This document shows positions 61,658 through 64,000 of a DNA stretch of 64,000 bases, piece by piece. The number at the start of each line of letters is the position of its first letter. Within the stretch, counting starts at the first letter, position 1. The stretch is from an uncultured Eubacteriales bacterium (GTDB taxonomy: Bacteria > Bacillota > Clostridia > Peptostreptococcales > Anaerovoracaceae), in the NCBI GenBank assembly GCA_902774265.1, contig CACYHR010000009.1:31869-95868 (forward strand), given 5' to 3'. Under the pieces are notes generated by a model that had not been told where the DNA came from, did no database searches, and saw nothing but the letters and a program-made list of their open reading frames with translations. The translations under genes were made by a program, and so were the position numbers.

Positions 61658-64000
61658 TTATGCGTTCTTCTCTGCGATTGCAGCCTGTGCAGCAGCAAGT
61701 CTTGCGATAGGAACTCTGAATGGTGAGCAGGATACATAGTTGAGTCCTACTGCGTGGCAGAAATGTACGGTTGTAGGATCTCCGCCGTGCTCTCCGCAGA
61801 TTCCCAGCTTGATGTTAGGTCTGGTCTTTCTGCCGCCTTCTACAGCGATCTTGACGAGCTTGCCGATTCCTGCCTGGTCAAGTGACTGGAACGGATCTGC
61901 CTCGAGGATTCCCTTGTTGACGTATTCCTTGATGATAGCGCCTGTGTCATCTCTGGAGAATCCGAATCCCATCTGTGTCAGGTCGTTTGTACCGAATGAG
62001 AAGAATTCAGCCTCTTCTGCGATCTCATCAGCTGTAAGTGCAGCTCTTGGGATCTCGATCATTGTACCAACCATGTACTTCATGTCGGAGCCTGCTTCAG
62101 CGATCAGTCTGTCAGCTACCTCAACGATAGTCTTCTTGACGAACTTGAGCTCGTTTACATGTCCTACCAGCGGAACCATGATCTCAGGAACGATGTCAAG
62201 TCCATCTTCCTTGCTTACCTCGAGAGCAGCCGAGATGATAGCTTCTGTCTGCATCTCTGCGATCTCAGGATATGTGACAGCAAGTCTGCAGCCACGGTGA
62301 CCCAGCATAGGGTTGAACTCGTGGAGCTCGAGAGTCTTGTTTACGATCTGCTCATATGGGATGCCGAACTGCTCGGATACCTGCTTGATGTCCTCATCTG
62401 TCTTAGGCAGGAACTCGTGCAGAGGCGGGTCAAGGAGTCTGATTGTAACAGGTCTCTCGCCCATTGTCTTGTAAATGCCCTTGAAGTCTTCCTTCTGATA
62501 TGGCAGGAGGCCTGCAAGTGCTTCTCTTCTCTCCTCTTCTGTATCAGCGAGGATCATTCTTCTGATCTTAGGGATTCTCTCATCCTCGAAGAACATGTGC
62601 TCTGTTCTGCAGAGTCCGATACCTTCAGCGCCGAATTCAACAGCCTGCTTAGCATCTCTTGGGTTATCAGCGTTTGTTCTTACCTTGAGTGTTCTTGCCT
62701 CATCTGCCCACTCCATGATCTGACCGAAATCTCCGGAGAGCTCAGGTGCGAGTGTCTTGATAGCTTCAACATAAACGTTTCCGTCTGTACCGTTGAGGGA
62801 GATGCTGTCTCCTTCGTGATATACCTTGCCGCCTACTGTCATAGTCTTGGCAGCTTCGTCAACTGTGATTTCCTTGCAGCCTGCTACGCAGCACTTGCCC
62901 ATTCCTCTTGCTACTACAGCAGCGTGGGATGTCATTCCGCCGCGGGCTGTCAGGATACCCTGTGCAGCTACCATACCTGCGAGGTCCTCAGGGCTTGTCT
63001 CTTCTCTTACGAGGATTACCTTCTTGCCTTCTTCAGCGAATGCAGCAGCATCGTCAGCTGAGAATGCGATCTGTCCTGTAGCAGCACCAGGTGATGCAGG
63101 GAGTCCCTTAGCTACAGGTGTAGCCTTTGCGAGTTCATCTGCGTCGAATACAGGGTGGAGCAGCTGATTGATCTGATCAGGCTCAACTCTCATTACAGCA
63201 GTTTCCTTGTCGATAAGACCTTCCTTAACGAGGTCTACGGCTACCTTTACAGCAGCTGCTGCTGTTCTCTTACCGTTACGTGTCTGCAGCATGAAGAGTT
63301 TACGGTCTTCTACTGTGAACTCCATGTCCTGCATGTCTTTGTAGTGGTTCTCGAGTGTGTCAGCGATCTTCTCGAACTGAGCGTATACTTCAGGGAAAGC
63401 ATCTGCCATCTCGGAGATAGGCTGAGGTGTTCTGATACCTGCTACTACGTCCTCACCCTGAGCGTTTACGAGGAACTCACCGAAGAGCTTGTTCTCGCCG
63501 TTAGCCGGGTTACGTGTGAAGGCAACACCTGTACCGGAATTATTTCCGCTGTTTCCGAATACCATGGACTGTACGTTTACAGCTGTTCCGAGTGAATCAG
63601 GAATGTCGTACATCTTTCTGTACAGGATAGCTCTGTCATTGTTCCATGATCTGAATACAGCCTTGATAGCCTCAAGGAGCTGATCCTTTGGTTCCTGAGG
63701 GAATTCTCTTCCGAGTTCTCTCTTAACAACTTCCTTGTAGCCTGCGATGACTTCCTTGAGATCATCTGTTGTGAGCTCTACGTCAAACTCAACGCCGGCT
63801 TTTTTCTTCTGTCCTTCGAACACTTCGTCGAAATTGGATTTTTTGATTTCCATTACGACATCACCGAACATCTGGATGAATCTTCTGTAGCTGTCGTAAG
63901 CAAATCTCTCATTGCTTGTCTTCTTTGCAAGACCTTCAACTGCAACATCATTGAGACCGAGGTTGAGGATGGTGTCCATCATACCAGGCATCGAGATAGG
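61658..64000 (-). CDS. ppdK: Pyruvate phosphate dikinase, N-terminus cut by window edge
   Basis: Interconverts pyruvate + ATP + Pi and PEP + AMP + PPi. The visible 780 residues start inside the ATP-grasp domain (PISMPGMMDTILNLGLND), continue with TRNPANGEN and LFMLQTRNGKRTAAA, the phosphohistidine domain with GILTARGGMTSHAAVVARGMGK (His is the carrier) and the TIM-barrel with GLCRTEHMFFEDERI, EIPRAAL and LGICGEHGGDP. About 95-100 N-terminal residues lie beyond 64000. In anaerobes it saves energy by using PPi, which fits hppA nearby. Confidence 0.96.
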   Translation of the reverse strand, partial: PISMPGMMDTILNLGLNDVAVEGLAKKTSNERFAYDSYRRFIQMFGDVVMEIKKSNFDEVFEGQKKKAGVEFDVELTTDDLKEVIAGYKEVVKRELGREFPQEPKDQLLEAIKAVFRSWNNDRAILYRKMYDIPDSLGTAVNVQSMVFGNSGNNSGTGVAFTRNPANGENKLFGEFLVNAQGEDVVAGIRTPQPISEMADAFPEVYAQFEKIADTLENHYKDMQDMEFTVEDRKLFMLQTRNGKRTAAAAVKVAVDLVKEGLIDKETAVMRVEPDQINQLLHPVFDADELAKATPVAKGLPASPGAATGQIAFSADDAAAFAEEGKKVILVREETSPEDLAGMVAAQGILTARGGMTSHAAVVARGMGKCCVAGCKEITVDEAAKTMTVGGKVYHEGDSISLNGTDGNVYVEAIKTLAPELSGDFGQIMEWADEARTLKVRTNADNPRDAKQAVEFGAEGIGLCRTEHMFFEDERIPKIRRMILADTEEERREALAGLLPYQKEDFKGIYKTMGERPVTIRLLDPPLHEFLPKTDEDIKQVSEQFGIPYEQIVNKTLELHEFNPMLGHRGCRLAVTYPEIAEMQTEAIISAALEVSKEDGLDIVPEIMVPLVGHVNELKFVKKTIVEVADRLIAEAGSDMKYMVGTMIEIPRAALTADEIAEEAEFFSFGTNDLTQMGFGFSRDDTGAIIKEYVNKGILEADPFQSLDQAGIGKLVKIAVEGGRKTRPNIKLGICGEHGGDPTTVHFCHAVGLNYVSCSPFRVPIARLAAAQAAIAEKNA

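Noticed and set aside
62159-63061. 300-codon plus-strand open frame
   Set aside because: Antisense to ppdK with composition typical of reverse-frame translations.

Overview
The window reads as a chromosomal segment of an anaerobic, Gram-positive Clostridia-type bacterium. The main pointers are an ispH-rpsA fusion gene, pyruvate phosphate dikinase, a K+-dependent membrane pyrophosphatase, PduL, a MurT/GatD-type pair, a GGGtGRT/NifU-like pair and a clostridial-type Tad pilus locus with DUF5702 and a DUF6382-like protein. I would guess the Peptostreptococcales/Anaerovoracaceae area, but there is no 16S gene here and the family is not certain. Almost every gene is on the minus strand. There is no phage, IS element, CRISPR array or integrase; this is core chromosome.

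Layout, low to high coordinate (transcription mostly runs right to left). 1-8627: der (cut by the left edge), ftsY, smc, rnc, plsX and rlmN, with two palindromic elements between smc and ftsY. 8667-8822: copy 1 of a 156-bp structured repeat. 8837-11968: a type-2 isoleucyl-tRNA synthetase whose HxGH motif reads GIHH. 12304-13362: a plus-strand pair (RsuA/RluB-type pseudouridine synthase and a small membrane protein). 13399-17529: an unknown gene, a short DUF2207 protein, pnp, and an rpsO gene broken by a 5-bp tandem duplication. 17701-26203: the translation operon rimP-nusA-rnpM-infB-rbfA-nrnA-truB-ribF from a good promoter, with copy 2 of the 156-bp repeat between truB and ribF. 26326-31412: class A PBP, pduL and an SH3/glucosaminidase cell-wall enzyme.

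31654-33437 holds 16 tRNA genes on the minus strand, with three sigma-A type promoters and a terminator. 33483-41160: yigZ, hslU, hslV, topA, dprA, comM (yifB) and yraN. 41384-44426: a HAD phosphatase with a MurT/GatD-type pair in which the GatD catalytic Cys and His are both gone. 44506-48346: ispH-rpsA fusion (with an internal ribosome-binding site), GGGtGRT protein and NifU-like scaffold. 48468: a Dabb protein. 48840-56140: a nine-gene Tad/Flp pilus operon. 56387-57784: a secreted GLUG-like protein. 57940-61364: hppA, divergent from a DHH phosphoesterase. 61658-64000: ppdK, cut by the right edge.

Functionally the window combines translation and RNA maturation (nusA/infB/rbfA/truB/pnp/rnc/rlmN/ileS/tRNAs), chromosome handling (smc, topA, dprA, comM), the cell wall (PBP, glucosaminidase, MurT/GatD), PPi-linked energy metabolism (hppA, ppdK), an Fe-S-linked cluster beside IspH, and surface pili. 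The most unusual points are the inactive-looking GatD, the NifU/GGGtGRT pair of unknown role, the GxHH IleRS, the broken rpsO, the dispersed 156-bp repeat and the internal start in ispH-rpsA.
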